Positions 26,170 to 36,335 are shown, counted from the first letter of the stretch. The stretch: DNA of 64,000 nt from Modestobacter sp. VKM Ac-2985 (GCF_026967925.1 NZ_JAPVBI010000001.1:1269613-1333612), one strand, 5' to 3'. Program-made: numbers and translations. Notes: generated by a model from the sequence alone, not told the origin.

Positions 26170-27618
26170 GTGAAGAGCACCATCGAGAACCTGGGCCCGA
26201 CCCGGGTCCGGCTCGCGATCGAGGTGCCGTGGAGCGACCTGGACCACGCCTTCGGTGAGGTCTACAAGGAGCTGGGCAAGCAGGTGCGCGTTCCCGGCTT
26301 CCGCCCCGGCAAGGTCCCCAACCGGGTCCTCGACCAGCGGATCGGCCGCCCGGTCGTGCTCGAGCAGGTCGTCCAGCACGCCGTGCCGGAGGTCTACTCC
26401 GAGGCGATCCGGGAGAACCAGGTCCGCGTCATCAGCCAGCCGGACGTGGAGGTCACCCGCATCGACGACGGCGAGGCCCTCGCCTTCACCGCCGAGGTCG
26501 ACGTCGCCCCCACGCTCGAGCTGCCCCCGCTGGACTCCCTGGCGGTGACCGTCGACGACGTCGAGGTCACCGACGAGGAGATCGACCAGCAGATCACCGT
26601 CATGCGCGAGCGCTTCTCCACCCTCTCCGGTGTCGAGCGCGCGGCCGAGGACGGCGACTTCGTCTCCATCGACCTGGAGGCCACGCTCAACGGCGAGGTG
26701 CTCGAGGACGGCAGCACCACCGGGATGTCCTACGAGGTCGGCTCCGGCAACCTGATGAACGGCCTCGACGAGGCCGTGCGCGGGCTCTCCGCCGACGAGA
26801 GCGCCACCTTCTCCACGGAGCTGCTCGCCGGTGACCAGGCCGGTGAGATGGCCGACGTGACCGTCACCGTCCGGTCGGTCAAGGCCAAGGAGCTGCCGGA
26901 GCTGGACGACGAGTTCGCCTCGATCGCCAGCGAGTTCGACACCCTGGCCGAGCTGCGTGAGGACGTCCGCACCCGGCTGGCCCGCACCAAGGTGCTGCAG
27001 CAGGGCGCGCAGGCCCGCGACAAGCTGGTCGAGCACCTGCTGGAGACCATCGAGGTCCCGGTGCCGGAGAAGCTGGTCGAGCAGGAGCTCAGCTGGCGCA
27101 GCCAGGCCATGGAGCGCGAGCTGCAGCAGGCCGGCATGGACTGGGACGCCTACTTCTCGATGACCGAGGTCGAGAACCGCGAGGCCTACGACGCCGAGAT
27201 GCGCACGAACGTCGAGAAGGCCGTGAAGACGCAGTTCGTGCTCGACTCGATCGCCGACGCCCGCGAGGTCACCGTCGACAACGAGGACCTCTCCGCGCAG
27301 ATCATGGCCCAGGCCCAGCGGAACCGGGTCAGCCCCGAGCAGTACGCCCAGCAGCTCCAGCAGGGCAACAACATCTCCGAGTTCGTCGCCGACGTGCGGC
27401 GCACCAAGGCGCTGGCCCAGCTGCTCGAGGAGACGACGATCACCGACGAGTCGGGCAACGTCGTCGACCTGGAGGCGCTGCGTCCGCGCACCGTCGCCGC
27501 CGACTCGGCCGACGCCGAGGACGCCGACGCGGCCGACGCCGAGGACGCCGACGCGGCCGAGGTCGTCGAGGCCGACGTCGAGGAGACGGACACCGAGACG
27601 ACGGCCGACAAGGCCTGA
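26170..27618 (+). CDS. tig: Trigger factor (ribosome-associated chaperone, PPIase)
   Basis: A 482-residue protein with the three trigger factor domains: ribosome-binding tail with VPGFRPGKVPNRVLDQRIG (the family's GFRxGxxP loop), an FKBP-type PPIase domain around 150-240 (DGDFVSIDLEATLNG, GLDEAVRGLSADE), and the helical C-terminal chaperone domain. It binds the ribosome exit tunnel and shields nascent chains. GTG 26170 gives the standard start VKSTIENLGPTRV and has GAGGAG 9 nt upstream. The C-terminus carries an acidic Ala/Asp/Glu tail built partly from a tandem repeat. It heads the classic tig-clpP1-clpP2-clpX group. Confidence 0.97.
   Translation: MKSTIENLGPTRVRLAIEVPWSDLDHAFGEVYKELGKQVRVPGFRPGKVPNRVLDQRIGRPVVLEQVVQHAVPEVYSEAIRENQVRVISQPDVEVTRIDDGEALAFTAEVDVAPTLELPPLDSLAVTVDDVEVTDEEIDQQITVMRERFSTLSGVERAAEDGDFVSIDLEATLNGEVLEDGSTTGMSYEVGSGNLMNGLDEAVRGLSADESATFSTELLAGDQAGEMADVTVTVRSVKAKELPELDDEFASIASEFDTLAELREDVRTRLARTKVLQQGAQARDKLVEHLLETIEVPVPEKLVEQELSWRSQAMERELQQAGMDWDAYFSMTEVENREAYDAEMRTNVEKAVKTQFVLDSIADAREVTVDNEDLSAQIMAQAQRNRVSPEQYAQQLQQGNNISEFVADVRRTKALAQLLEETTITDESGNVVDLEALRPRTVAADSADAEDADAADAEDADAAEVVEADVEETDTETTADKA
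27511..27558 (+). repeat. Two perfect tandem 24-bp units in the tig tail
   Basis: Two identical 24-bp units (27511-27534, 27535-27558) encode DAEDADAA twice in the acidic C-terminal tail of trigger factor. Confidence 0.9.
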
Positions 27619-27634
27619 TCCACCCCGGCACACC

Positions 27635-27668
27635 GCGCCGCCCGTACCCAGCTGGGTACGGGCGGCGC
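27635..27668. terminator. Perfect 34-bp palindrome after tig
   Basis: GCGCCGCCCGTACCCA, then GC, then its exact reverse complement. Placed 17 bp after the tig stop. It has no T-tract, as usual for GC-rich actinobacterial terminators. Confidence 0.75.
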
Positions 27669-27918
27669 TGCCGTTCCGGGGGCACCGGCACGGCGTCGCT
27701 GCGCCCACGGCGAACACCGGCCCGCGCCGGGAGGAACCGGTCGGGGGTGCGCGTTAGGGTCGACGTGACACTCAGGCACCCCTGAAGGACGACCACACGA
27801 GGCCGCACTGACGACCGGCACCGAGGGTCGTCCGCAGCGTCGTCGGTCGCCCCCGACCACCGGCCAACCCGTTCCACGAGACCGACTGCACCGCAGTCCT
27901 ACGGAGGTCACCGCACCC
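27669..27918 (+). promoter_or_regulatory. clpP1P2 promoter and leader region
   Basis: No gene in 250 bp. TAGGGT (27755-27760) is a candidate -10 box, giving a leader of about 150 nt before the GTG of clpP1, which has an ACGGAGG-type ribosome site. I looked for a ClgR-like GTTCGC/GCGAAC motif and did not see one. Confidence 0.4.
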
Positions 27919-28569
27919 GTGAGCAACTCAGACCTGATCACCGCCAGCGCGCCGCTGATGCGCGCCGGCGGCTCGATGATGAACCTCAACGACTCGGTCT
28001 ACGAGCGCCTGCTGCGTGAGCGGATCATCTTCCTCGGCAGCCAGGTCGACGACGTCATCGCCAACCAGCTGGCCGCGCAGATGCTGCTGCTGTCCGCAGA
28101 GGACCCCAAGCGCGACATCCACCTCTACATCAACTCGCCCGGCGGCTCCGTCACCGCAGGCATGGCGATCTTCGACACGATGCAGTTCATCGACTGCGAC
28201 GTCGCCACCTACGCGATGGGCCTGGCCGCCTCGATGGGCCAGTTCCTGCTCACCGCCGGGACGAAGGGCAAGCGCTACTCGCTGCCCCACACGCGGATCC
28301 TGATGCACCAGCCCTCGGCCGGCGTCGGCGGCACCGCCTCCGACATCGCCATCCAGGCTGAGCTCTTCCGGAGCACCAAGGTCCAGCTCAACGAGCTGCA
28401 GGCGCAGTTCACCGGGCAGACGGTCGAGCAGATCGAGAAGGACTCCGACCGCGACCGGTGGTTCACCGCGCAGGAGGCCCTCGAGTACGGCTTCGTCGAC
28501 CACGTGGTGACCCGCGCAGAGTCCATGACCTCGACCGACAACCCGGTCACCGACGGACCGGAGAAGTGA
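27919..28569 (+). CDS. clpP1: ATP-dependent Clp protease proteolytic subunit 1
   Basis: A 216-residue ClpP serine protease. Catalytic Ser105 lies in [11 protein letters not shown], His130 in RILMHQPS, and the oxyanion strand is YINSPGGSV. Processing of the N-terminal propeptide is likely, as in other actinobacterial ClpP1. With ClpP2 it forms the mixed 14-subunit chamber that ClpX or ClpC1 feed with unfolded protein. GTG start at 27919 behind a GGAGG site; the next gene begins 2 nt after its stop, so the pair is co-translated. Confidence 0.97.
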   Translation: MSNSDLITASAPLMRAGGSMMNLNDSVYERLLRERIIFLGSQVDDVIANQLAAQMLLLSAEDPKRDIHLYINSPGGSVTAGMAIFDTMQFIDCDVATYAMGLAASMGQFLLTAGTKGKRYSLPHTRILMHQPSAGVGGTASDIAIQAELFRSTKVQLNELQAQFTGQTVEQIEKDSDRDRWFTAQEALEYGFVDHVVTRAESMTSTDNPVTDGPEK

Positions 28570-28571
28570 CC

Positions 28572-29207
28572 ATGAGCAGCAGCTTCGAGATGCCCTCCAG
28601 CCGGTACATCCTGCCCTCCTTCGTGGAGCGCACGAGCTACGGCATGAAGGAGTCGAACCCGTACAACAAGCTCTTCGAGGAGCGCATCATCTTCCTCGGG
28701 GTGCAGGTCGACGACGCCTCGGCGAACGACGTCATGGCGCAGCTGATCACGCTGGAGTCCAACGACCCCGACCGTGACATCACGATGTACATCAACAGCC
28801 CCGGTGGCTCGTTCACCGCGCTGACGGCCATCTACGACACGATGATGTTCGTCCGCCCCGACATCCAGACCGTCTGCATGGGCCAGGCCGCCTCCGCGGC
28901 CGCCGTCCTGCTGGCGGCCGGGACGAAGGGCAAGCGCCTGGCGTTGCCGTACTCCCGGGTGCTCATCCACCAGCCCTCCGGCGAGGCGGGCGGCCAGGTC
29001 ACCGACCTGGAGATCCACGCCCGCGAGATCGAGCGGGTGCGGGTGCAGATGGAGAGCATCCTGGCCCGGCACACGGGGCAGACCCAGGAGCAGGTCCGCA
29101 AGGACATCGACCGCGACAAGATCCTCACGGCCCAGGAGGCCATGGAGTACGGGATCGTCGACCAGGTCATCCAGAGCCGCAAGCTCAACGCGCTGCCGCC
29201 GATCTGA
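28572..29207 (+). CDS. clpP2: ATP-dependent Clp protease proteolytic subunit 2
   Basis: A 211-residue ClpP paralogue with Ser108 in [11 protein letters not shown], His133 in [10 protein letters not shown] and YINSPGGSF. The N-terminus ([20 protein letters not shown]) is the ClpP2-type leader. Actinobacteria need both ClpP1 and ClpP2 for an active hetero-tetradecamer. ATG at 28572 follows a GGAG site overlapping the end of clpP1. A strong hairpin terminator follows the stop, separating it from clpX. Confidence 0.97.
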   Translation: MSSSFEMPSSRYILPSFVERTSYGMKESNPYNKLFEERIIFLGVQVDDASANDVMAQLITLESNDPDRDITMYINSPGGSFTALTAIYDTMMFVRPDIQTVCMGQAASAAAVLLAAGTKGKRLALPYSRVLIHQPSGEAGGQVTDLEIHAREIERVRVQMESILARHTGQTQEQVRKDIDRDKILTAQEAMEYGIVDQVIQSRKLNALPPI

Positions 29208-29214
29208 TCCGGTG

Positions 29215-29261
29215 ACGGTGCGGGCCGAGAGTGCGCGTGTCGCGCTCTCGGCCCGTACCGT
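29215..29261. terminator. Hairpin terminator after clpP2
   Basis: GGGCCGAGAG (29222-29231) pairs with CTCTCGGCCC (29245-29254), extended by ACGGT/ACCGT on the outside. It starts 8 bp after the clpP2 stop and is followed by TTCTCCC. Confidence 0.8.
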
Positions 29262-29528
29262 TCTCCCATCTGTCGTTCCGGCGGTCTCGGCGAGGACTCC
29301 GCCGGGTCACGGGGGAGGGTCGGGGCGGGTGGTGCGGGCCGGGCGACCCGGGTGAGTTCCTGCCCGGGAACGTCGGATCAGCCGGGTAGGTTCGGTGAAC
29401 GCCCGACTCCCCGGTCACGACCGCAGGGACACCGAACGCCAGCTGGATGGGCGTCGACGAGGGCATGACACAGCACGAACCAACGGGACCGCGGCAGCGC
29501 TGTCCCATTCGAGGTGGAGGTCAGCCAG
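29262..29528 (+). promoter_or_regulatory. clpX promoter and leader region
   Basis: No gene is seen between the clpP2 terminator and clpX. TAGGTT (29387-29392) is a candidate -10 box, giving a leader of about 130 nt. A GAGGTGGAGG ribosome site (29511-29520) precedes the GTG start by 8 nt. Confidence 0.4.
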
Positions 29529-30803
29529 GTGGCACGTATCGGTGAGAGCGGCGACCTGCTCAAGTGCTCGTTCTGCGGGAAGAGCCAGAAGCAGGTCAAG
29601 AAGCTCATCGCTGGCCCTGGGGTGTACATCTGCGACGAGTGCATCGACCTCTGCAACGAGATCATCGAGGAGGAGCTCTCGGAGTCGTCGGACCTCAAGT
29701 TCGACGAGCTGCCCAAGCCCAAGGAGATCCACGACTTCCTCGAGCAGTACGTCATCGGCCAGGACCAGGCCAAGCGCACGCTCGCCGTCGCCGTCTACAA
29801 CCACTACAAGCGGGTGCAGGCCGGCGGCACCGACCGGGGCCGGGACGAGGGCGTCGAGCTCGCCAAGTCCAACATCCTGCTGATGGGCCCGACCGGCTGC
29901 GGCAAGACGCACCTGGCGCAGACGCTGGCCCGGATGCTCAACGTGCCCTTCGCGATCGCCGACGCCACGGCGCTCACCGAGGCCGGCTACGTGGGCGAGG
30001 ACGTCGAGAACATCCTGCTCAAGCTCATCCAGGCGGCCGACTACGACGTCAAGCGCGCCGAGACCGGGATCATCTACATCGACGAGGTCGACAAGATCGC
30101 CCGCAAGAGCGAGAACCCGTCGATCACCCGGGACGTCTCCGGTGAGGGCGTGCAGCAGGCGCTGCTGAAGATCCTCGAGGGCACGACCGCGTCGGTCCCC
30201 CCGCAGGGCGGGCGCAAGCACCCGCACCAGGAGTTCATCCAGATCGACACCACCAACGTGCTGTTCATCGTCGGTGGTGCGTTCGCCGGGCTGGACCAGG
30301 TGATCGAGGCGCGCACCGGCAAGCAGGGCATCGGCTTCGGCGCCGAGGTCCGCGGCAAGGCCGAGATCGAGGAGGCCAACGCCTTCGCGCAGGTCATGCC
30401 CGAGGACCTGCTGAAGTTCGGCATGATCCCCGAGTTCATCGGCCGACTCCCGGTGATCACCAGCGTGCAGAAGCTCGACCGCACGGCGCTGATGAACATC
30501 CTCACCGAGCCGAAGAACGCCCTGGTGCGCCAGTACCGGCGGCTGTTCGAGCTCGACGGGGTGGAGCTGGAGTTCACCGACGACGCACTCGAGTCGATCG
30601 CCGACCAGGCCATCCTGCGGGGCACCGGTGCCCGTGGTCTGCGGGCGATCATGGAGGAGGTGCTCCAGTCGGTGATGTACGACATCCCCAGCCGCGAGGA
30701 CGTCGCCACGGTCGTCATCACCCGCGAGGTCGTCCTGGAGCACGTGAACCCGACCATCGTGCCCCGCAAGCCCGCCCGCGCCCCCCGCGAGAAGTCCGCG
30801 TAA
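29529..30803 (+). CDS. clpX: ATP-dependent Clp protease ATP-binding subunit ClpX
   Basis: A 424-residue AAA+ unfoldase. An N-terminal C4 zinc finger (C13, C16, C35, C38 in LKCSFCGKS and [10 protein letters not shown]) binds substrates and adaptors. Walker A is GPTGCGKT (120-127), Walker [11 protein letters not shown], the pore loop and sensor regions are intact, and the ClpP-contact loop lies in [10 protein letters not shown]. It unfolds tagged proteins into the ClpP1P2 chamber. The GTG at 29529 gives the family start [15 protein letters not shown]. Transcribed separately from clpP1P2, judging by the terminator between them. Confidence 0.97.
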   Translation: MARIGESGDLLKCSFCGKSQKQVKKLIAGPGVYICDECIDLCNEIIEEELSESSDLKFDELPKPKEIHDFLEQYVIGQDQAKRTLAVAVYNHYKRVQAGGTDRGRDEGVELAKSNILLMGPTGCGKTHLAQTLARMLNVPFAIADATALTEAGYVGEDVENILLKLIQAADYDVKRAETGIIYIDEVDKIARKSENPSITRDVSGEGVQQALLKILEGTTASVPPQGGRKHPHQEFIQIDTTNVLFIVGGAFAGLDQVIEARTGKQGIGFGAEVRGKAEIEEANAFAQVMPEDLLKFGMIPEFIGRLPVITSVQKLDRTALMNILTEPKNALVRQYRRLFELDGVELEFTDDALESIADQAILRGTGARGLRAIMEEVLQSVMYDIPSREDVATVVITREVVLEHVNPTIVPRKPARAPREKSA

Positions 30804-30816
30804 CCCAGCCCCAACC

Positions 30817-30858
30817 CGACGGCCCGTTCCCCTCCGGGGAGCGGGCCGTCGCTTTCTT
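30817..30858 (+). terminator. Rho-independent terminator after clpX
   Basis: A GC-rich stem (GACGGCCCG ... CGGGCCGTC) with an inner TTCCCC/GGGGA stem is followed by a pyrimidine tract containing CTTTCTT. It lies about 15 bp after the clpX stop and is the most canonical terminator in this stretch. Confidence 0.85.
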
Positions 30859-30976
30859 CCGGGTTCGGTGTGCGCAGACTGTCAGCTGGCAGCTGCCCGA
30901 CTGACAGTCCGCGCCCGCCGTCCACAGATGTTCGGCGCGGCTGCGGCGCCCGGGCTGCGCGCGCCAGGCTGTCAGG

Positions 30977-31897
30977 GTGCGGCACGACGTCGAAGGCCTG
31001 ATCGGACCGCGAGGATGGACCACGTGGGCGCAGTTGACGGCGCAGGTGAGCCCGACGACCGTCCGCTCCTGGGTCGCGAGTGGCCGGCTGCTGCGTCTCG
31101 GTGGTGGCTGCTACGCGGTGCCGGGGTCGACGACCGACTGGCGGGTCCGGGTGGCTGCCGCCGTCCGGTCGCGGGAGGCCGTGGTCAGCCACGCCACCGC
31201 CCTGGCGCTCTGGGGCCTCGTCGCGCCGCCCGCCGGTCCCGTCCACGTCACCGTGGCGCCGGGCCGCAGCGGTCGGGGTGTCCCGGGAGTCGTGCTGCAC
31301 CGGGTGGCCGACGTCGACTGGCACGTGCGGCCGGTCGGCGGGTTGCCGGTGACGTCGGTCGAACGTTCGGTCGTCGACGCGTGGGCTGATCCCTCCGGTG
31401 CCGGGCGCCCCGCTGTCCGCGCAGCAGCGATCACCGCGGTCCGCCGGCGGCTGTGCACGGCGCGACAGCTGGCCGATGAGCTGGCTCGGCGTCCCCGGTT
31501 GCCCGGGCGGGCTGCCTTGACCGAACTCGTCCGGTTGCTCGCGGACGGGTGTCAGAGCGAGCTCGAGATCTGGGGTTGCCTGCAGGTCCTGCGGGCTCCG
31601 GGCATGCCGGCGTTCGTCCAGCAGCGTCCGCTCACCGTGGCGGGGGAGCGGTTCCTCCTCGACGCCGCCTGCGAGGACGTGCTGCTCGCCGTCGAGATGG
31701 ACGGTGCCGCCTGGCACGGCTCCCGCGAACAGCGGGAGCGGGACATCCGCCGGGACGCCGTGGTGGCCACGGTCGGGTGGCAGACGCTCCGGTTCGGCTA
31801 CCGGAGGCTCACGGCCGAAGCCGCCGCCTGCCGAAGAGAGATCCTGACCGTCCACGCGGCCCGCCGCCGCCTCTTCGGGCTCGACGTCGTGCGCTGA
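30977..31897 (+). CDS. AbiEi-like / DUF559-domain protein
   Basis: A 306-residue protein of a type common in actinobacteria. The N-terminal 60 residues are a winged-HTH-like AbiEi_4 region (GWTTWAQLTAQVSPTTVRSW, GGCYAVPG), followed by a middle domain with VSHATALALWGL and VTSVERSVVDAW. The C-terminal 110 residues match DUF559, a Vsr/restriction-endonuclease-like fold (LLAVEMDGAAWHGSREQRER, RRDAVVATVGWQTLRFGY), with E and D positions that could form a nuclease site. Role unproven; AbiEi relatives are antitoxins, but no AbiEii toxin gene is adjacent. Its stop codon lies inside a 16-bp inverted repeat shared with the valS terminator. Confidence 0.82.
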   Translation: MRHDVEGLIGPRGWTTWAQLTAQVSPTTVRSWVASGRLLRLGGGCYAVPGSTTDWRVRVAAAVRSREAVVSHATALALWGLVAPPAGPVHVTVAPGRSGRGVPGVVLHRVADVDWHVRPVGGLPVTSVERSVVDAWADPSGAGRPAVRAAAITAVRRRLCTARQLADELARRPRLPGRAALTELVRLLADGCQSELEIWGCLQVLRAPGMPAFVQQRPLTVAGERFLLDAACEDVLLAVEMDGAAWHGSREQRERDIRRDAVVATVGWQTLRFGYRRLTAEAAACRREILTVHAARRRLFGLDVVR

Positions 31898-31935
31898 GTG
31901 CCAGATCCAGAGTCGGCACCTGGCACTCAGCGCAC
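31889..31935. terminator. Bidirectional terminator, 16-bp perfect inverted repeat
   Basis: GTGCGCTGAGTGCCAG (31889-31904) and its exact reverse complement (31920-31935) flank a 15-nt loop. The stop of the upstream gene lies within the left arm and the valS stop is 5 bp beyond the right arm. Confidence 0.85.
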
Positions 31936-31939
31936 ACGG

Positions 31940-34525
31940 TCAGACCTCGGGTGTCTCGGCGAGGACGACGTCGACGTGGAGGGGGCCGTCGCCGGCGACC
32001 ACGGTCAGTTCTGCGATCCGGCCGGCGTCCACCAGGTCACCGCGCGCGGCCTCGACCGCCGCCATCCGCGCCTCGGACACGGTCACCGTCGTCGTCGCGA
32101 CATCGGTGCGCATCGACGTCTTCGCATCCGACTTCGCCTTGCGGACGAGCGACAGCACCTCGGCCGCCGCCGACACCACCGCCGGGTCGCCACCGGCCGG
32201 CAGCTCGGTCGCGGTCGGCCACAGCGCACGGTGCACCGAGCCGGTCTGCCACCAGGACCAGACCTCCTCGGTCACGAACGGCAGCACCGGGGCGAGCAGC
32301 CGCAGCTGCACCGACAGCGCCAGCGCCAGCGTGGCCTGGGCGGAGGCCGCCGCGGCCCCGGAGCCGTACGCCCGGGTCTTCACCAGCTCCACGTAGTCGT
32401 CGCAGAAGGACCAGAAGAACGACTCGGTGACCTCGAGCGCCCGGGTGTAGTTGTAGGCCTCCATCGCCGCGGTGGCCTCGTCGACCACCTGCGCCAAGGA
32501 GGCGAGCAGCCCGCGGTCGATCGGCTCGGTGACCGCCTCGGCGGTCAGGTCGGGAGAGGCCCCCAGCCCCAGCACGAACTTGCCGATGTTGAGCACCTTC
32601 ATGGCCAGCCGGCGGCCGACCTTCATCTGCGCCTCGTCGAACGGCGAGTCCGCTCCCGGCCGGGCACCGGCGGCGCGCCAGCGCACCGCGTCGGTGCCGT
32701 AGCGCTCCAGCACGTCGATCGGGGTGGTCGCGTTGCCCTTGGACTTCGACATCTTCTTGCGGTCGGGGTCGACCACGAAGCCGGAGATGGTCGCGTGCGT
32801 CCACGGCACCGTGCCGTGCTCGAAGTGCGCCCGGACGACGGTGGAGAACAGCCAGGTGCGGATGATGTCGTGCGCCTGCGGCCGCTGGTCCATCGGGAAG
32901 ACGTGTGCGAACAGCTCCGGGTCGGTCTCCCAGCCCGAGGCGACCTGCGGCGACAGCGACGAGGTCGCCCAGGTGTCCATCACGTCGGGGTCGGCCATGA
33001 ACCCGCCGGGCACGCCGCGCTGGTCGGCGGTGAACCCCTCGGGGACGTCGGAGGACGGGTCGACCGGCAGCGCCGACTCCGGCGCCAGGATCGGCGCGGA
33101 GTAGTCGGGCTCGCCCTCGGCGTCGAGGGAGTACCAGACCGGGAACGGCACACCGAAGAACCGCTGCCGGCTGATCAGCCAGTCCCCGTTGAGCCCCTCG
33201 ACCCAGTTGTCGTAGCGGTGCCGCATGTGCTCGGGCACCCACTGGATCTCCCGGCCGCGGGCGAGCAGCGCGTCGCGCAGGTCGCCGTCCCGTCCGCCGT
33301 TGCGGATGTACCACTGCCGGGTGGTGACGATCTCCAGCGGGCGCTCGCCCTTCTCGAAGAACTTCACCGGGTGGGTGATCGGCTTCGGGTCGCCCGCCAG
33401 GTCGCCGGACTCGCGGAGCAGCTCCACGATCCGCTGCTGCGCGCTGAAGGAGGTCTTGCCGGCCAGCTCGCCGTACACGTCGGCGGGCACGTCGGCCGGC
33501 GGCTCGGCGAGGAAGCGGCCGTCCCAGCCGATGACGGCGCGGGTCGGCAGCTGCAGCTCCCGCCACCAGGTGACGTCGTTCAGGTCACCGAAGGTGCAGA
33601 TCATCGCGATGCCCGAGCCCTTGTCCGGCTCGGCCAGCCGGTGGGCGACCACGGGGACCTCGACGCCGAACAGGGGAGTGGTGACCGTCGTCCCGAACAG
33701 CGGCTGGTAGCGCTCGTCGTCGGGGTGGGCGACCAGGGCCACGCACGCCGGCAGCAGCTCGGGCCGGGTGGTCTCGATGAAGACCGGGCCGTCCGCGGAG
33801 TGGAACCCGATCCGGTGGTAGGCGCCGGGGCGCTCCCGGTCCTCCAGCTCGGCCTGGGCGACCGCGGTGCGGAAGGTGACGTCCCAGAGGGTCGGTGCCT
33901 CCTGGGCGTAGGCCTCACCGCGGGCCAGGTTGTGCAGGAACATCTTCTGCGCGGTGGCCCGGGAGGACTCCGAGATGGTCCGGTACACACCTGCCCAGTC
34001 GACCGAGAGGCCGACCCGGCGCCACAACTTCTCGAACTCCGCCTCATCGACGGCGGTCAGCCGCTCGCACAGCTCGACGAAGTTGCGCCGGGAGATCGGC
34101 TGCTGGTCCTTGCCCGGCTTCTCCGGCGGCTGGAAGTCCTCGTCGTAGGGGAGCGAGGGGTCGCAGCGCACGCCGTAGTAGTTCTGCACCCGGCGCTCGG
34201 TGGGCAGGCCGTTGTCGTCCCAGCCCATCGGGTAGAAGACGTGCTTGCCGCGCATCCGCTGGTAGCGGGCGACGATGTCGGTGTGGGTGTAGCTGAACAC
34301 GTGGCCCACGTGCAGCGACCCGCTCGCCGTGGGCGGCGGGGTGTCGATCGCGTAGGTCTGCGCGCGGGGTGCGGACAGCGCGGCGTCACGGTCGAAGGCA
34401 TAGGTGTCGCCCTCGGCCCAGCGGGCCACCCACTTCTCCTCCAGCCCGTCGATCGAGGGCTTCTCGGGTACGCCGCCGGTGCTCCCCGGGGGAGTGCTGT
34501 CCAGGGATCGGGTGTCGGCAACCAT
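31940..34525 (-). CDS. valS: Valine--tRNA ligase
   Basis: An 861-residue class Ia synthetase. The HIGH motif appears as HVGH (72-75 in [11 protein letters not shown]), KMSKS as KKMSKSKGN, and the CP1 editing domain lies between them. The anticodon-binding domain is present, but the protein ends ([11 protein letters not shown]) without the long coiled-coil arm of E. coli ValRS, the shorter layout seen in many actinobacteria. Charges tRNA-Val. ATG 34525 is preferred: TAGGAT ends 7 nt before it, predicting a leaderless mRNA; the in-frame ATG at 34534 overlaps that box. Divergent from folC with only about 20 bp between starts. Confidence 0.96.
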   Translation of the reverse strand: MVADTRSLDSTPPGSTGGVPEKPSIDGLEEKWVARWAEGDTYAFDRDAALSAPRAQTYAIDTPPPTASGSLHVGHVFSYTHTDIVARYQRMRGKHVFYPMGWDDNGLPTERRVQNYYGVRCDPSLPYDEDFQPPEKPGKDQQPISRRNFVELCERLTAVDEAEFEKLWRRVGLSVDWAGVYRTISESSRATAQKMFLHNLARGEAYAQEAPTLWDVTFRTAVAQAELEDRERPGAYHRIGFHSADGPVFIETTRPELLPACVALVAHPDDERYQPLFGTTVTTPLFGVEVPVVAHRLAEPDKGSGIAMICTFGDLNDVTWWRELQLPTRAVIGWDGRFLAEPPADVPADVYGELAGKTSFSAQQRIVELLRESGDLAGDPKPITHPVKFFEKGERPLEIVTTRQWYIRNGGRDGDLRDALLARGREIQWVPEHMRHRYDNWVEGLNGDWLISRQRFFGVPFPVWYSLDAEGEPDYSAPILAPESALPVDPSSDVPEGFTADQRGVPGGFMADPDVMDTWATSSLSPQVASGWETDPELFAHVFPMDQRPQAHDIIRTWLFSTVVRAHFEHGTVPWTHATISGFVVDPDRKKMSKSKGNATTPIDVLERYGTDAVRWRAAGARPGADSPFDEAQMKVGRRLAMKVLNIGKFVLGLGASPDLTAEAVTEPIDRGLLASLAQVVDEATAAMEAYNYTRALEVTESFFWSFCDDYVELVKTRAYGSGAAAASAQATLALALSVQLRLLAPVLPFVTEEVWSWWQTGSVHRALWPTATELPAGGDPAVVSAAAEVLSLVRKAKSDAKTSMRTDVATTTVTVSEARMAAVEAARGDLVDAGRIAELTVVAGDGPLHVDVVLAETPEV

Positions 34526-34531
34526 GACTGG

Positions 34532-34538
34532 CATCCTA
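34532..34538. promoter_or_regulatory. Overlapping divergent -10 boxes of valS and folC
   Basis: Reading minus, TAGGAT (34538-34533) ends 7 nt before the valS ATG. Reading plus, CATCCT (34532-34537) ends 7 nt before the folC ATG at 34545. The same bases would serve both promoters. Confidence 0.5.
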
Positions 34539-34544
34539 AGAGCG

Positions 34545-35942
34545 ATGAGCACCTCCCTTTCCCGTGACCTGGCCCGGGTCGAGCAGGCGCTCCTGGCGCG
34601 GTGGCCGGAGAACCGGCTCGAGCCGTCGCTGACCCGCATCTCCGCCCTGGTCGACCTGCTCGGCTCCCCGCACCGGGCGATGCCCGTCGTCCAGGTGACC
34701 GGTACCAACGGCAAGACGACGACGGCGCGGATGGTCGACGAGCTGCTGCGCGGCTTCGGCCTGCGCGTCGGCCGGTTCACCAGCCCGCACCTGGAGTCGA
34801 TGCGCGAGCGGATCGTGCTCGACGGCGAGCCGCTGCCGGCCGAGCGCTTCGTCGAGGTCTACGACGACGTCGCCCCCTACGTGCAGATGGTCGACGCGGG
34901 CAGCGACGTCCCGATGTCCTTCTTCGAGGTCATGGTCGCGATGGCCTACGCCGCCTTCGCCGAGGCGCCGGTGGACGTCGCAGTCGTCGAGGTCGGCATG
35001 GGGGGCACCTGGGACGCGACCACCGTCGCCGACGCCCGGGTCGCCGTCGTCACGCCCGTCTCGATGGACCACGCCGAGTACCTGGGGCCCGACGTCGCCA
35101 CGATCGCCACCGAGAAGGCCGGGATCATCAAGCCGGCCACCGGGGACGGCGTGCTGCCCGACGGCCGACCGGACGGCGGTGTGGTCGCGGTGCTCGCCCA
35201 CCAGCCGGCCGGCGCGCTGGAGGCGCTGGTGCGGCGGGCGATCGAGGTCGACGCGACCGTCGCCCGCGAGGGCACCGAGTTCGGCGTGCTGGAGCGGCGG
35301 GTCGCCGTCGGCGGCCAGCAGGTGCGGCTGCAGGGGCTGGGCGGTGAGTACGACGAGGTCTTCCTCCCGTTGTTCGGTGCGCACCAGGCGCAGAACGCCG
35401 CCGTGGCGCTGGCCGCGGTGGAGGCGTTCCTGGGCGCGGGGTCGGCCACCGGCCCGGTTGCCCAGGACGTCGTCCAGGAGTCCTTCGCCGCAGTGCGCTC
35501 GCCCGGGCGGCTGGAGCGGGTGCGCACCTCTCCGGCGGTGCTGGTCGACGCGGCGCACAACCCGGCCGGGATGGCGGCCACCGTCGAGGCGGTCCGGGAG
35601 TCCTTCGACTTCACCCGGCTGGTCGGCGTCGTCGGCTGCGTCCAGGGCAAGGACGTGAGCGGCATGCTGGCCGAGCTGGAGCCGCTGTGCGCCGAACTGG
35701 TGGTCACCCAGAACAGCTCCCCGCGGGCGATCCCGGCCGACGAGCTGGGGGCCCTGGCGGTCGACGTGTTCGGGGCCGACCGGGTCAGCGTGCACCCGCT
35801 GCTCACCGACGCGCTGGAGTCGGCGATGGAGCTGGCCGAGGCCGGTCCCGACGACGCACTCGGTGGGTCCGGCGTGCTGGTCACCGGCAGTGTGATCACC
35901 GCGGGGGAGGCCCGCAGCCTGCTCGGCGGCACGCGGTCGTGA
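34545..35942 (+). CDS. folC: Bifunctional folylpolyglutamate synthase / dihydrofolate synthase
   Basis: A 465-residue Mur-ligase-family enzyme: P-loop [17 protein letters not shown], Mur central-domain motif [15 protein letters not shown] with [12 protein letters not shown], and [11 protein letters not shown]-like [11 protein letters not shown] before the C-terminal domain. It adds glutamate to dihydropteroate and then to folates. ATG 34545 gives the normal start [23 protein letters not shown] 34524 is also in frame but would overlap the valS start. The stop overlaps the DUF4233 gene's GTG by 4 bp, the usual actinobacterial folC-DUF4233-ndk order. Confidence 0.95.
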   Translation: MSTSLSRDLARVEQALLARWPENRLEPSLTRISALVDLLGSPHRAMPVVQVTGTNGKTTTARMVDELLRGFGLRVGRFTSPHLESMRERIVLDGEPLPAERFVEVYDDVAPYVQMVDAGSDVPMSFFEVMVAMAYAAFAEAPVDVAVVEVGMGGTWDATTVADARVAVVTPVSMDHAEYLGPDVATIATEKAGIIKPATGDGVLPDGRPDGGVVAVLAHQPAGALEALVRRAIEVDATVAREGTEFGVLERRVAVGGQQVRLQGLGGEYDEVFLPLFGAHQAQNAAVALAAVEAFLGAGSATGPVAQDVVQESFAAVRSPGRLERVRTSPAVLVDAAHNPAGMAATVEAVRESFDFTRLVGVVGCVQGKDVSGMLAELEPLCAELVVTQNSSPRAIPADELGALAVDVFGADRVSVHPLLTDALESAMELAEAGPDDALGGSGVLVTGSVITAGEARSLLGGTRS

Positions 35943-36328
35943 CGGCGCCCGACCCGGTGCGCGCCGGCAAGGCGCTGGGGGGAGCTGCCGCCGCGATCCT
36001 GCTGCTGGAGGGGATCGCCGTCCTCTTCGTGCCGCGCGGCATCGCGCAGACCGGGGAGGGGCTGACCAGCACCCGGCTCACGGTCGTGCTCGTCCTGGCC
36101 GTGTTGCTGATCCTGGCCAGCGGGGTGCAGCGCCGTCCGCAGGGTCTGGTCATCGGCACGGCACTGCAGGTGCCGCTGCTGCTCACCGGGCTGATCAGCG
36201 GGGCGATGTGGGTGGTCGGGGGCGTGTTCGTGCTGATCTGGCTGTACCTGCTCCAGGTCCGCAAGGAGCTGCTGGGCACGCCCTTCGGGCCGCCGCCGAC
36301 CGCACCTCCGGCGCCGCCCGCCGGCTGA
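35939..36328 (+). CDS. DUF4233 membrane protein
   Basis: A 129-residue protein with four predicted membrane segments (ALGGAAAAILLLEGIAVLFV, VVLVLAVLLILASGVQ, LVIGTALQVPLLLTGLISGA, VVGGVFVLIWLYLLQV) and a proline-rich tail. DUF4233 proteins regularly follow folC in actinobacteria; function unknown. GTG start overlaps the folC stop (GTGA). Convergent with the Clp-N protein gene 7 bp downstream. Confidence 0.92.
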   Translation: MTAPDPVRAGKALGGAAAAILLLEGIAVLFVPRGIAQTGEGLTSTRLTVVLVLAVLLILASGVQRRPQGLVIGTALQVPLLLTGLISGAMWVVGGVFVLIWLYLLQVRKELLGTPFGPPPTAPPAPPAG

Positions 36329-36335
36329 CGGGAGC

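Noticed and set aside
27669-27918. ClgR operator upstream of clpP1
   Set aside because: No convincing GTTCGC/GCGAAC-type motif was found.
30977-31897. Two-gene AbiE toxin-antitoxin system
   Set aside because: No AbiEii nucleotidyltransferase toxin gene lies on either side; neighbours are clpX and valS.
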